A DNA stretch of 6,899 nucleotides from Flavobacterium sp. UBA807 (GTDB lineage Bacteria; Bacteroidota; Bacteroidia; Flavobacteriales; Flavobacteriaceae). Of the stretch, positions 1-5,699 are shown one piece after another. The stretch spans positions 1-6,899 of the forward strand of contig DBIH01000239.1 in NCBI GenBank assembly GCA_002296885.1. The letters run 5' to 3'. Made by a program: the position numbers and the translations under genes. The first letter of the stretch is position 1. Every line of letters starts with the position of its first letter. The notes below the pieces were generated by a model, which ran no database searches, was not told the origin of the DNA, and saw only the letters and a program-made list of their open reading frames with translations.

Positions 1-57
1 GGAGCAGTTGCCGACGTTGTTTTGCAGAAGGTCAGAGTAAAATTGGGATTCGAATAA
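1..57 (+). CDS. trpS: 3' end of a gene, probably tryptophanyl-tRNA synthetase (partial)
   Basis: Only the last 18 codons and a TAA stop are in the window; the 5' part lies to the left. The visible peptide reads GAVADVVLQKVRVKLGFE. The pattern (small residues, VA, a VxxVLxxVRxKLGF helix ending one residue before the stop) resembles the C-terminal helix of bacterial tryptophanyl-tRNA synthetase, which charges tRNA-Trp in the cytoplasm. This is recognition by eye from a very short tail, so another protein ending in a similar amphipathic helix is possible. The reading frame is clear because it is open from base 1 and ends cleanly. The gene converges on the minus-strand gene next to it with one base between the two stop codons. 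Confidence 0.45.
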   Translation, partial: GAVADVVLQKVRVKLGFE

Positions 58-58
58 A

Positions 59-1522
59 CTATTTTTTGTATTCGTCAAGCGGATTTACTTTAGCTCCGTT
101 TGAATCAATATCCAAGCCTCCTTTCGAATAGGAAATAGTCGCATCATTGATAAATCTGTAATCTGTTTTCAGAATTTGTTCAGCAGCCGGAACCAACTGG
201 CTAAATCGATACTCCAAAACAGAATGATTCCGGATGAAGGGATTTTTATTGGCTACTGTTTGAAAAGTCGCCCATTTTTTTCCAAGATACATATTGAAAA
301 TAGTTTCCGTATAACCACTATTAAAATTGATTTCCAGCGCATCGCCGGCTTTGATAAAATGAGCACTTCTGGGCATTTTTATAGAGTCATACAAAACTGT
401 GTTTTCAAGCAAAACCATATCGTATCCAGTTTTATTGGTTACGGTAATAAAATGGTTACTATCTGCAGTTGGCGGATTTTTATAAAACGTTTCAAACGGA
501 TTTTCTCCGGTTTTTAAAGATACATCCTGTTTCATCTGCCTGATTTCCGATTCTTTAAAATCGGCCAGGAAAACCTGAAAACTGTCAATAGCATACTTCA
601 TATTCGTATAGTAACGATCTATTTTTGGTGGTTCTGACTTGTATTCGGTATCGTCATCATAATTCCCATCATTACCATTTGTGAAATTATCAAAATTGCT
701 GCTATTGATAAAAAGGACTATTCTCAAGGCTACAAAAATCCCGACAACCACATAAATCCATGTTCTGTTTTTCTTTTTAGGCCTGTGTGCTTCAAAATTT
801 GATTCCCCAATATCTTTATTCCTTTTTACTTTTTGAGCTAAATCCGCATCAAAAGGAATATATCTGCTCATTGCCGAAAACGTTTTATTGGCTAGCTCAG
901 AATTGTGATCCAGTTTATAAAGATTTGTGACGGACTCCAGTAAATGTTCTATTTTTTCTTCAATCGCATTGTCTTTTATTTGATTGAGAAAAGCGAAAAA
1001 ATAGCTATCCTTTATGTATAAAACCTTTGATAAATTCCCGTATGGTGGCTTTAAAGCGGTAATTGCTTCATCAATTTTATCTAGTGAATGTTGCTTTAGA
1101 TTGTAATTCAAATTGTCAGGAAAAAGTTCTTTGGCTTCTGCCAAATGGCTTATTTCATTAAACTTGTTAGTTTCCAAATTCTGATTGAAAAAAGACAATA
1201 GTTCTTCGCCAAAAAATTGTTGGACAAATGCTTTTATTTTTTCAGTTTCAACAGCAGGAACACTATTGGAAAAATAGGTTCTTGGATAATCTTTACCCGA
1301 AAGAAAATTAAAAAGAATCCTGTTATTCAAAACAATCAGAAACGAATCGGCATTTTTTTTCAGAGCCTCTAAGAGTTGCGAAATGTGAGAATCTTCAATT
1401 TCCGGATTGTTTTCCTTTTCAGCAATTAATTGCTTTTTAACCTCTGTAAAATCCTGATTTGAAAAACTTCCAATTTTAGATTTATCGAGCGAAACCGATT
1501 CTAAAAGTCTGATAATGTTCAT
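59..1522 (-). CDS. Unrecognised single-pass membrane protein, 487 aa
   Basis: I do not recognise a family. With the start used here the protein has 487 residues. Residues 1 to about 250 are soluble, charged and probably helical. A basic stretch, RPKKKNR, then precedes one hydrophobic segment (about 254-275, WIYVVVGIFVALRIVLFI). A low-complexity Asn/Asp/Gly linker (SSNFDNFTNGNDGNYDDD) leads into a C-terminal domain of about 190 residues with alternating beta-like stretches. The positive charges before the membrane segment suggest a cytoplasmic N-terminal half and a periplasmic C-terminal half. There is no signal peptide. The frame is open up to a TTG at 1573 inside the end of dprA, but the ATG at 1522 is preferred: a full promoter lies between the two positions, and an AGGA sits 3 nt before the ATG. 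The gene follows dprA by 37 bp on the same strand and could also be read through from it. The gene is very likely real; the function is unknown. Confidence 0.85.
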   Translation of the reverse strand: MNIIRLLESVSLDKSKIGSFSNQDFTEVKKQLIAEKENNPEIEDSHISQLLEALKKNADSFLIVLNNRILFNFLSGKDYPRTYFSNSVPAVETEKIKAFVQQFFGEELLSFFNQNLETNKFNEISHLAEAKELFPDNLNYNLKQHSLDKIDEAITALKPPYGNLSKVLYIKDSYFFAFLNQIKDNAIEEKIEHLLESVTNLYKLDHNSELANKTFSAMSRYIPFDADLAQKVKRNKDIGESNFEAHRPKKKNRTWIYVVVGIFVALRIVLFINSSNFDNFTNGNDGNYDDDTEYKSEPPKIDRYYTNMKYAIDSFQVFLADFKESEIRQMKQDVSLKTGENPFETFYKNPPTADSNHFITVTNKTGYDMVLLENTVLYDSIKMPRSAHFIKAGDALEINFNSGYTETIFNMYLGKKWATFQTVANKNPFIRNHSVLEYRFSQLVPAAEQILKTDYRFINDATISYSKGGLDIDSNGAKVNPLDEYKK

Positions 1523-1544
1523 TTGTCCTGAATATGTATAGAAA

Positions 1545-1574
1545 CAAATGTAATTAATTTTATATAGCTTCAAA
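1545..1574 (-). promoter_or_regulatory. Bacteroidetes-type promoter for the 487-aa membrane protein gene
   Basis: Reading the minus strand, TTTG (1574-1571) is followed after 18 nt by TACATTTG (1552-1545), a full match to the Flavobacterium/Bacteroides -33 and -7 elements. The -33 element lies within the last codons of dprA (the Leu-Phe-Glu codons). Transcription would start at about 1538-1541, giving a leader of roughly 17 nt before the ATG at 1522. This rules against the upstream TTG at 1573 as the start for this transcript. No mapped start is available, so this is a consensus match only. Confidence 0.6.
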
Positions 1575-2669
1575 TAATTTTCCGGGCAATGGACGAATTA
1601 CACCTTTTAATTCCATGTTTAAAAGCAGTGACGAAACTCTAAAGACAGGAAAATCACATTCAAGCGCTATAATGTCGAGTAGTTGCTTATTATTCTTTTG
1701 AAGATAATCGTAAATTTTTTGCTCGTCATTATCGAGTGTGACAAATAATTGTTTCTGCACAACCTTGTCAATCTGGGTTTGCGGATGAATCTCCCAATTC
1801 ATCATATAAACTAAGTCGGCTGCAGAAGTCAGTACATTTGCCTGTTGTGTTTTAATTAGATTGTTGCATCCCTGACTGTATTTATCGGTCGTTCTTCCCG
1901 GCACGGCAAACACATCCCTATTGTAATCATTTGCCATCATTGCTGTGATTAGAGAACCTCCTTTCTCGGCACTTTCAATTACTATTGTAGCTTCGCTCAT
2001 CCCGGCAACTATCCTGTTCCTTTTAACGAAGTTCTCTTTTTCAGGATTGGAATTGCTCCAAAATTCTGTCAGGAAGCCCCCGTTTTGTTCCATTTTTGAG
2101 ATATACTTTTTATGTGTTTTGGGATAAATCTGATTTAAGCCATGTGCTAAAACGCCAATTGTTTGTAGATTGTTTTCCATTGCTGCCTGATGTGCCACAA
2201 TATCGACACCATAAGCAAATCCGCTGACGATTAAGGGGTTGAAAATCGCCAAATCTTCAATAAGTTTTTTACAAAAATCGGTTCCGTGCGGAGTGATTTC
2301 CCGTGTTCCGACAATGCTAATCACTTTTCTGTTTTCAAGATTTAATTTACCGCTTGAAAAAAGCAAAACCGGTCCGTCTGCGCAATACTTTAATCTTTCG
2401 GGATAATCATTATTTTTATAAAACAAAATGTTGATCTTTTCGTTTTCAATGAATTCTAATTCTTTCTCCGCTTTTTCGAAAACAGTTTTATCTTTTAAGT
2501 TTCTCAGTAGAAATTCTCCAATTCCATCAATTGATTTTATTTGGTTTAGTTTTGCATTGAAAACATTCTCAGCTGAACCGCAATGGTTTATGAGTTTTTT
2601 GGCGACTACATCGCCAACACCATCCACTTTTAACAGTGCTAAAACATTCAAAAGTTCAGTTGAATTCAT
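1560..2669 (-). CDS. dprA: DNA-processing protein DprA (369 aa)
   Basis: DprA (Smf) binds incoming single-stranded DNA in the cytoplasm and loads RecA onto it during natural transformation; many non-competent bacteria also keep it. The length, 369 residues, is normal. Residues 5-60 form a helix-hairpin-helix/SAM-like region (KVDGVGDVVAKKL and SIDGIGEFLLRNL). The Rossmann-fold core spans about 80-290 and carries the family motifs IVGTRE (119-124), SGFAYGVDIVAH (149-160), RNRIVAG (217-223), ESAEKGGSLITA (232-243) and PGRTTDKYSQGCNNLI (257-272). A C-terminal winged-helix domain (about 310-369, ending in LKGVIRPLPGKLFEAI) completes the usual Bacteroidota architecture. The ATG at 2669 has no Shine-Dalgarno sequence, which is normal in this phylum; a -7 box lies 15 nt upstream. 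The gene is divergent from the SPOR protein gene. Nothing looks damaged. Confidence 0.97.
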   Translation of the reverse strand: MNSTELLNVLALLKVDGVGDVVAKKLINHCGSAENVFNAKLNQIKSIDGIGEFLLRNLKDKTVFEKAEKELEFIENEKINILFYKNNDYPERLKYCADGPVLLFSSGKLNLENRKVISIVGTREITPHGTDFCKKLIEDLAIFNPLIVSGFAYGVDIVAHQAAMENNLQTIGVLAHGLNQIYPKTHKKYISKMEQNGGFLTEFWSNSNPEKENFVKRNRIVAGMSEATIVIESAEKGGSLITAMMANDYNRDVFAVPGRTTDKYSQGCNNLIKTQQANVLTSAADLVYMMNWEIHPQTQIDKVVQKQLFVTLDNDEQKIYDYLQKNNKQLLDIIALECDFPVFRVSSLLLNMELKGVIRPLPGKLFEAI

Positions 2670-2697
2670 ATAAGTAATTTACCACAAAAGTACTTAT
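2670..2697. repeat. 7-bp perfect inverted repeat spanning the dprA start region
   Basis: ATAAGTA (2670-2676) and TACTTAT (2691-2697) are exact inverted copies separated by 14 nt. The right arm overlaps the dprA -7 box and the left arm abuts the dprA start codon, so a dimeric repressor bound here would block dprA transcription. In AT-rich intergenic DNA a 7-bp match of this kind can also arise by chance. Confidence 0.3.
2685..2692 (-). promoter_or_regulatory. -7 box of the dprA promoter
   Basis: The minus strand reads TACTTTTG, a perfect TAnnTTTG box, ending 15 nt before the dprA ATG. At the expected 18-19 nt upstream there is only AACA/TTAACA, so the -33 element is poor. Transcription would start about 10 nt before the ATG. 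The weak -33 could mean low or activator-dependent expression; that is inference. Confidence 0.5.
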
Positions 2698-2735
2698 TTT
2701 TGATTCGGATTGTTAATAATTTTTGTGAATAATTT

Positions 2736-2765
2736 TTTGATACTCCTATTGTTTCTCTAAATTTG
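2736..2765 (+). promoter_or_regulatory. Bacteroidetes-type promoter of the HU-CCDC81/SPOR gene
   Basis: TTTG (2736-2739), an 18-nt spacer and TAAATTTG (2758-2765) match both consensus elements. The -7 box ends only 5 nt before the ATG at 2771, so the predicted transcription start falls on or within a few bases of the start codon and the mRNA would be nearly or fully leaderless. Confidence 0.65.
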
Positions 2766-2770
2766 TTGAC

Positions 2771-3700
2771 ATGAAGATTGAGCAATACATTTCCCAGTTG
2801 TTATACCGTTATCAGTGTGTTACCGTACCCGGTTTTGGTGCGTTCCTGACGGAATTTCAATCCGCTCAATTGGATGAAAATTCGAATTCATTTTATCCTC
2901 CGAAAAAGCTGATTTCGTTCAATCCTTTCATTAAAAATAACGACGGTTTATTGGCAAATCATTTGGCTGAAACCGAAAAAGTATCTTATGAAATTGCGGT
3001 AAATGCGATTCAGAATGAAGTGTCGCACTGGAAAACCAAAATCAATGAATTTGGAAATTTCTCCATCAAGAACATTGGTGAGTTTTCATTGAATTCGGAA
3101 AGTAATATTGTTTTTGTTCCAACGGATCAAATTAATTACCTATCGACATCGTTTGGTTTGAGCTCTTATATTTCTCCTTCCGTAAAACGTGAAGTTTACA
3201 AAGAAGAAGTTGAACAGCTTGAAGAGCAAGCTCCAATCATTTTTACGCCTGAAAGAAAAAGAAATTATTCTTTCTTGAAATACGCTGCAGCTATCCTTTT
3301 AACTGCCGGAATCACCGGAACTGTTGGATACAAATACTATGAGAATAAAATTGCTCAGGAAACACTTATTGTGCAAACCAACGTTCAGAAAAAAGTAAAC
3401 CAAAAAATTCAGGAAGCTACCTTTTATATTTCTAATCCGTTACCATCGGTTACCTTGACTGTTCCGGCGGAGAAAATGCCTTATCATGTGGTTGCCGGAG
3501 TTTTCAGGATAGAGAAAAATGCCGAAGAACATTACCAAAGACTACTTAAATTAGGATTCAAGGCAGTACGATTAGAGCCTAACAAACATGGTTTGTTTCC
3601 TGTGCTTTATGGAAGTTACGCAAGTTACGCCGAGGCGCAGCAGGCGATGAAAGACATTCATAAATTAGACAATAAAGACGCCTGGCTCTTAATTGAATAA
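2771..3700 (+). CDS. HU-CCDC81 and SPOR domain-containing membrane protein (309 aa)
   Basis: The protein has the Bacteroidota architecture of two N-terminal HU-like (HU-CCDC81) modules, one membrane span and a C-terminal SPOR domain. The N-terminus MKIEQYISQLLYRY...VTVPGFGAFL (about 1-58) is characteristic of the first module. The second runs from about 60 to 130 (DGLLANHLAETEKVSYEIA...FGNFSIKNIGEF). After a charged linker (about 138-166), residues 168-187 form a transmembrane helix (FLKYAAAILLTAGITGTVGY). The SPOR domain covers about 236-308 (PYHVVAGVFRIEKNAEEHYQRLL...FPVLYGSYASYAEAQ). SPOR domains bind glycan strands lacking stem peptides, usually at division sites. The HU-like part is expected to be cytoplasmic; its ligand is unknown to me. 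The family-typical N-terminus fixes the ATG at 2771; the next in-frame Met is near residue 236. Transcription appears monocistronic, with a terminator 10 nt after the stop. Confidence 0.92.
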   Translation: MKIEQYISQLLYRYQCVTVPGFGAFLTEFQSAQLDENSNSFYPPKKLISFNPFIKNNDGLLANHLAETEKVSYEIAVNAIQNEVSHWKTKINEFGNFSIKNIGEFSLNSESNIVFVPTDQINYLSTSFGLSSYISPSVKREVYKEEVEQLEEQAPIIFTPERKRNYSFLKYAAAILLTAGITGTVGYKYYENKIAQETLIVQTNVQKKVNQKIQEATFYISNPLPSVTLTVPAEKMPYHVVAGVFRIEKNAEEHYQRLLKLGFKAVRLEPNKHGLFPVLYGSYASYAEAQQAMKDIHKLDNKDAWLLIE

Positions 3701-3710
3701 CCATAAAATT

Positions 3711-3733
3711 ATCCCGTTAAATCGGGATTTTTT
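3711..3733 (+). terminator. Rho-independent terminator of the SPOR gene
   Basis: ATCCCG (3711-3716), a 6-nt loop and CGGGAT (3723-3728) form a 6-bp stem running directly into TTTTTT (3728-3733). It begins 10 nt after the SPOR stop codon and ends just before the -7 box of the next gene, separating the two transcription units. Confidence 0.75.
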
Positions 3734-3745
3734 ATTTTCAGTGGT

Positions 3746-3753
3746 TACCTTTG
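3746..3753 (+). promoter_or_regulatory. -7 box of the thioesterase gene
   Basis: TACCTTTG is a perfect TAnnTTTG box, 11 nt before the ATG at 3765. The place where a -33 TTTG would lie (about 3724-3727) is instead the 3' arm of the preceding terminator and reads GGGA. The -33 element is therefore missing, and the box may be weak or chance. Confidence 0.45.
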
Positions 3754-3764
3754 TAAAAAAAAGT

Positions 3765-4274
3765 ATGAGCCCAAAATTTCCTTCAGAATCACACACAATC
3801 CTAACCGATTTGGTTTTGCCAAGTGAAACCAATCCACTGAATAATCTTTTTGGTGGCGAATTATTAGCCCGAATGGACAGAGCAGCAAGTATTGCTGCAA
3901 GAAGACATTCACGCAGGATTACCGTTACCGCTTCGGTAAATCACGTTGCTTTTAACCGTGCCATTCCTTTGGGAAGCGTTGTTACCGTTGAAGCTAAAGT
4001 TTCCCGCGCGTTTACATCATCAATGGAAATATTTTTGGATGTTTGGATTGAAGACCGGGAATCGGGAAATAAAACGAAAGCTAATGAAGCTATTTATACT
4101 TTTGTTGCTGTAGACGAAATGGGGAATCCTGTTCCGGTGCCGCAAATTGAGCCTCAAACCGAAGAAGAAAAGGCTAGATTTGATGCTGCTTTACGCAGGA
4201 AACAATTGAGCCTGGTTCTTGCCGGGAAAATGAAACCGCACGATGCTACCGAATTGAAAGCATTGTTTTTATAG
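3765..4274 (+). CDS. Acyl-CoA thioesterase, YciA/ACOT hotdog family (169 aa)
   Basis: This is a single hotdog-domain acyl-CoA hydrolase, predicted to cleave acyl-CoA to free acid and CoA in the cytoplasm. The stretch PSETNPLNNLFGGELLARMD (residues 19-38) lines up with the E. coli YciA segment of the form PSxTNxxxxxFGGxxxxxMD. The conserved Asn (23), Gly-Gly (30-31) and catalytic Asp (38) are all kept. TASVNHVAFNRAIPLGSVVTVEAKV (55-79) and the KANEAIYTFVAVDEMGNPVPVP stretch (105-126) are also typical. A helical tail of about 40 residues follows the hotdog fold. The frame is open back to a TTG at 3693 that overlaps the SPOR gene, but the ATG at 3765 is chosen: it lies after the terminator and the -7 box, and the added residues would be unlike the family. 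The A-rich sequence before the ATG has no Shine-Dalgarno. Chain-length preference cannot be read from the sequence. Confidence 0.93.
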   Translation: MSPKFPSESHTILTDLVLPSETNPLNNLFGGELLARMDRAASIAARRHSRRITVTASVNHVAFNRAIPLGSVVTVEAKVSRAFTSSMEIFLDVWIEDRESGNKTKANEAIYTFVAVDEMGNPVPVPQIEPQTEEEKARFDAALRRKQLSLVLAGKMKPHDATELKALFL

Positions 4275-4294
4275 CAAACAAAAACGTCAAAAAA

Positions 4295-4391
4295 TAGCCC
4301 CGATAGAAGTGTAAATCCTTTTTGCCTGCAAAAAGATTGTAACGGATAGCGGGAGCAGTAGTCCTAAGAAAAATGTGAGAAGTGCTCCTAA
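4295..4391 (+). ncRNA. Structured RNA element, probable Flavo-1-type motif
   Basis: The gap after the thioesterase gene carries a conserved-looking block that I associate from memory with the Flavo-1 RNA motif, found in multiple copies in Flavobacteria. Its visible parts are an opening TAGCCCCGATAGAAGTG; an internal hairpin with perfect 8-bp arms, CTTTTTGC (4318-4325) and GCAAAAAG (4328-4335), extended by AAT/ATT (4314-4316 with 4336-4338) past one bulged C; then AACGGATAGCGGGAGC. CCCG (4299-4302) can close an outer stem with CGGG (4350-4353). Further on, GGAGCA (4352-4357) can pair with TGCTCC (4383-4388), partly competing with the outer stem. The element begins about 20 nt after the thioesterase stop and runs up to the shared terminator. 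It could be a 3' UTR element or a separate small RNA; I see no perfect -7 box directly in front. The family assignment is from memory and the exact ends are uncertain. Confidence 0.6.
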
Positions 4392-4392
4392 T

Positions 4393-4422
4393 AAAAAAAG
4401 CAACCAAATGGGTTGCCTTTTT
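4393..4422. terminator. Bidirectional terminator between convergent genes
   Basis: GCAACC (4400-4405), a 5-nt loop and GGTTGC (4411-4416) form a 6-bp stem flanked by seven A on the left (4393-4399) and five T on the right (4418-4422). It therefore works as an intrinsic terminator on both strands. On the plus strand it ends the thioesterase/RNA-element transcript. On the minus strand it begins 1 nt after the stop codon of the EnvC-like gene and ends that operon with a seven-U tail. Confidence 0.8.
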
Positions 4423-4423
4423 G

Positions 4424-5686
4424 TTACATATTGTACAGCCAGCTTGCCGGATTATTATAGGTGGTATTCTGAAGAATCAGGAATTTTAAAACCGTTTTTC
4501 CTGTGTCGCCGTTGGTTCTAATTCTACCCAAAGTTTCTTTTGTAGAAACCTTATCGCCAACGCTTACATTAACACTGCTAAGGTTTTGGTATACCGTAAA
4601 ATAATCTCCATGCTGGATGAACACCGCAATATTTAATGGCGATAACTTAATTACTTTGGTTACCTCTCCGCCAAAAACAGCCCTTGCTGTTGCTCCGTTT
4701 TCGGTAGTTATTTCAACACCACTATTGTGGACCATCAATGTTTTGTAAATAGGGTGCGGCTGGTCTCCATAAGGAAGTGTCACAACACCTTTTTCAACTG
4801 GCCATGGGAGTTTTCCTTTGTTGGCTCTGAAGTTGTTGGCAACTAATTGCCCTTCAGGAGTCAATACAATTTTGGCAGAAGTTTCTACTGCTTTTGTCGA
4901 TTCGGCCGTGGTTGTTTTTGGATTGGATTTTGCCCTGCTTGCTGCGGTTTTCTTATTTGCTGCTGCAATGGTTTCCCGGATTAATTTTTGGATTTGGGCA
5001 TCAATCTTTCTGGTTTCCTGTTGCTTTTTCTTGATTTCGGCCATGATTTTGCCTTTGTCCTTTTGGATCTGAAGCGCTATTTTTTCCTGCTCTTTCTTTT
5101 CAACTTCTAATTCCTGCTTTTCTTTTTCGTTCTCAGTGATTAGCTTTTCTTTCTCCGTTTTTTGAACCACAATTTTGTTAGTATAGCCTACAAGCTGCTT
5201 TGTTTTTGATTCGATTTCCTGCCCCTGCATCCTTCTGTAGCTCGCATATTGCTTCATGTATTGCGCTCTTTTGTATGCCTGAAGAAAGTTTTCTGATGAC
5301 AATAAGAACATGGCGCGGCTTTGTTCCGAACGGCTTTTATAGGACTTTAAAATCATTGCTGCATAATCTTTGCGCAATTGCTCCAAATCTTTGTTAAGCT
5401 GATTGATTTTTACCTGATTGATGTAGATGTCATTGTTTAACAACTTCGTCTGTTTCTCGGTTGTTTTAATCAATTTTTCCTTTAATCCGATTTTTTCTTT
5501 TTGAATCATCAATTGACTGACTACAGATTTCTCTTTACTTTTCATAGAGTTAAGTAGTTCTTCTTTTTCACGGATTTCCAATTGGATTTTAGCTTTACGC
5601 TCTTCCAATTGCTCCTGTGTTGGCGGTTGGCTCCACATTTGGAGTGAGCATAAAAAGAAAAATAAAGGAAGAAGGAATCTTGGCAT
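4424..5686 (-). CDS. EnvC-like murein hydrolase activator (coiled coil plus degenerate LytM/M23 domain, 420 aa)
   Basis: Residues 1-20 (MPRFLLPLFFFLCSLQMWSQ) form a signal peptide, so the protein is exported to the periplasm. A long charged coiled coil (about 22-240, many Glu/Lys/Gln) is interrupted by a short helical region (about 115-150). An Ala/Thr/Lys-rich linker (about 241-270) leads to a C-terminal LytM/peptidase M23 fold (about 294-420). The fold is recognisable from WPVEKGVVTLPYGDQPHP, GATARAVFGGEVTKV and VSVGDKVSTKETLGRI, but the zinc-binding positions are lost. HxGxD reads N321-S-G-V-E325, the HL after Tyr reads NL (368-369), and HLHFEI reads V399-L-K401-F-L-I. This is the EnvC pattern: catalytically dead LytM domains that bind and activate N-acetylmuramoyl-L-alanine amidases. 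The gene follows the DUF4292 gene by 13 nt and is the last of the operon. Activation of an amidase here is inferred from family knowledge. Confidence 0.9.
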   Translation of the reverse strand: MPRFLLPLFFFLCSLQMWSQPPTQEQLEERKAKIQLEIREKEELLNSMKSKEKSVVSQLMIQKEKIGLKEKLIKTTEKQTKLLNNDIYINQVKINQLNKDLEQLRKDYAAMILKSYKSRSEQSRAMFLLSSENFLQAYKRAQYMKQYASYRRMQGQEIESKTKQLVGYTNKIVVQKTEKEKLITENEKEKQELEVEKKEQEKIALQIQKDKGKIMAEIKKKQQETRKIDAQIQKLIRETIAAANKKTAASRAKSNPKTTTAESTKAVETSAKIVLTPEGQLVANNFRANKGKLPWPVEKGVVTLPYGDQPHPIYKTLMVHNSGVEITTENGATARAVFGGEVTKVIKLSPLNIAVFIQHGDYFTVYQNLSSVNVSVGDKVSTKETLGRIRTNGDTGKTVLKFLILQNTTYNNPASWLYNM

Positions 5687-5699
5687 ATTTTTTATTTTG

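Noticed and set aside
176..517. Plus-strand 113-residue frame inside the 487-aa membrane protein gene
   Set aside because: It is fully antisense to a convincing gene and has no promoter, ribosome site or recognisable protein pattern.
1526..1529. AGGA before the 487-aa gene start as a true Shine-Dalgarno
   Set aside because: The spacing to the ATG is only 3 nt and Bacteroidota rarely rely on Shine-Dalgarno pairing, so it is used only as weak support for the start.
1523..1573. Upstream TTG start adding 17 residues to the 487-aa membrane protein
   Set aside because: The start would be a TTG inside dprA, upstream of the best promoter match; the ATG at 1522 lies just after that promoter.
1945..2127. 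Plus-strand frames antisense to dprA (also 2428-2673)
   Set aside because: They mirror dprA codons; dprA carries all its family motifs on the minus strand.
3614..3631. Nine-base tandem repeat (AGTTACGCA/AGTTACGCC) in the SPOR gene
   Set aside because: It encodes SYASYA within a normal SPOR-domain turn; a two-copy repeat in coding sequence needs no further explanation.
3693..3764. Upstream TTG start adding 24 residues to the thioesterase
   Set aside because: It overlaps the SPOR gene and runs through a terminator hairpin, and the added residues do not resemble the family; the ATG at 3765 matches YciA-like N-termini.
4318..4335. The 8-bp perfect hairpin read as a terminator
   Set aside because: It is followed by ATTGTAAC rather than a T-run, and a proper bidirectional terminator lies at 4393-4422.
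4818..5397. Hydrophobic plus-strand frames antisense to the EnvC-like gene (4818-5072 and 5200-5397)
   Set aside because: Their hydrophobicity is what the reverse complement of a Lys/Glu-rich coiled coil produces, so they are shadows.
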